Shown piece by piece: positions 63,956 through 64,000 of a DNA stretch of 64,000 bases. The number at the start of each line of letters is the position of its first letter. Position 1 is the stretch's first letter. The position numbers and the translations under genes are program-made. The notes beneath the pieces were generated by a model that was not told where the DNA came from, did not search any database, and was given only the letters and a program-made list of their open reading frames with translations. Source of the stretch: Opisthorchis felineus (lineage: Eukaryota; Platyhelminthes; Trematoda; Opisthorchiida; Opisthorchiidae); contig SJOL01001577.1 in the NCBI GenBank assembly GCA_004794785.1, positions 957,280-1,021,279 on the forward strand, given 5' to 3'.

Positions 63956-64000
63956 TGATCAACAGCCTGATTAATCCACACATATACGAGATATAGCATC

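Larger units (their letters stand above)
61904..64000. other. Start of the next P4-ATPase intron
   Basis: It begins with donor GTAGGT and contains a hammerhead-family palindrome at 62.0 kb, a Penelope-linked block at 63.17 kb and a SINE head at 63.9 kb. No TGDK-containing exon is seen before the window ends. Confidence 0.5.

Overview
The window looks like intron-rich nuclear DNA from a flatworm, most likely a digenean trematode. The pointers are one spliced gene spread over about 50 kb with very long introns, tRNA-derived SINEs, Penelope-like retroelement debris, and an interspersed repeat whose core closely resembles the hammerhead ribozyme of the schistosome Sm-alpha repeat. The species cannot be named from the sequence alone.

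Main gene (+ strand, about 12.2 kb to beyond the right edge): a P4-type ATPase (phospholipid flippase), closest by eye to class VI/ATP11. Its layout is unusual. Three separate, intact, paralogous large exons (12197-13834, 21179-22825, 33662-35290) each encode the same N-terminal half: TM1-2, actuator domain with DGES/DGET, TM3-4 with the PISI motif, and the phosphorylated Asp in DKTGTLT. Each ends in phase 0 at a strong GT donor directly after Tyr-Glu. I find only one continuation, in phase 0: 50204-50491 (ASSPDE and KGAE nucleotide-binding motifs) and 61598-61903 (up to the AVEDQLQPGV and LREAGIQ region). The exon with the TGD(K) hinge and TM5-10 must lie past 64000. The simplest reading is three alternative 5' exons that would put different membrane/actuator halves onto one shared nucleotide-binding half. 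The alternative is two or three partial gene duplicates of which only one is expressed.

Region by region: 1-12196 is upstream DNA with a possible Ty3/gypsy-like gag relic, a pentanucleotide satellite at 6.8-7.1 kb, and two hammerhead-repeat loci (8.0-8.3 and 9.86-10.3 kb). The introns between the large exons carry SINEs (15.0, 23.1 kb), hammerhead-repeat copies (24.9, 25.6-25.9, 27.2, 31.9-32.1 kb) and Penelope-linked fragments (27.1 kb). The 14.9-kb intron after the third large exon holds a cluster of coding-like segments with splice-like borders on both strands (38.3-41.4 kb), a separate hammerhead linked to a pol III-type promoter (45.8 kb) and a further hammerhead repeat (48.7-48.9 kb). 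The intron after 50491 holds more hammerhead repeats, a large TCTA/ATCC microsatellite containing the only N in the window (53621), two truncated Penelope-like RT fragments (54.4-55.8 kb), and a minus-strand Penelope-like relic with a GIY-YIG-type motif (59.7-61.1 kb).

The repeat family is the second notable result. Its consensus folds as a type I hammerhead ribozyme: CTGATGA, stem II GCCC/GGGC, GAAA, then a self-complementary CCGG stem III, a UC cleavage site, and a stem I formed by GCCTAC/GTGGGC. A stem III of this kind predicts cleavage as a dimer. Most copies have damaged cores.
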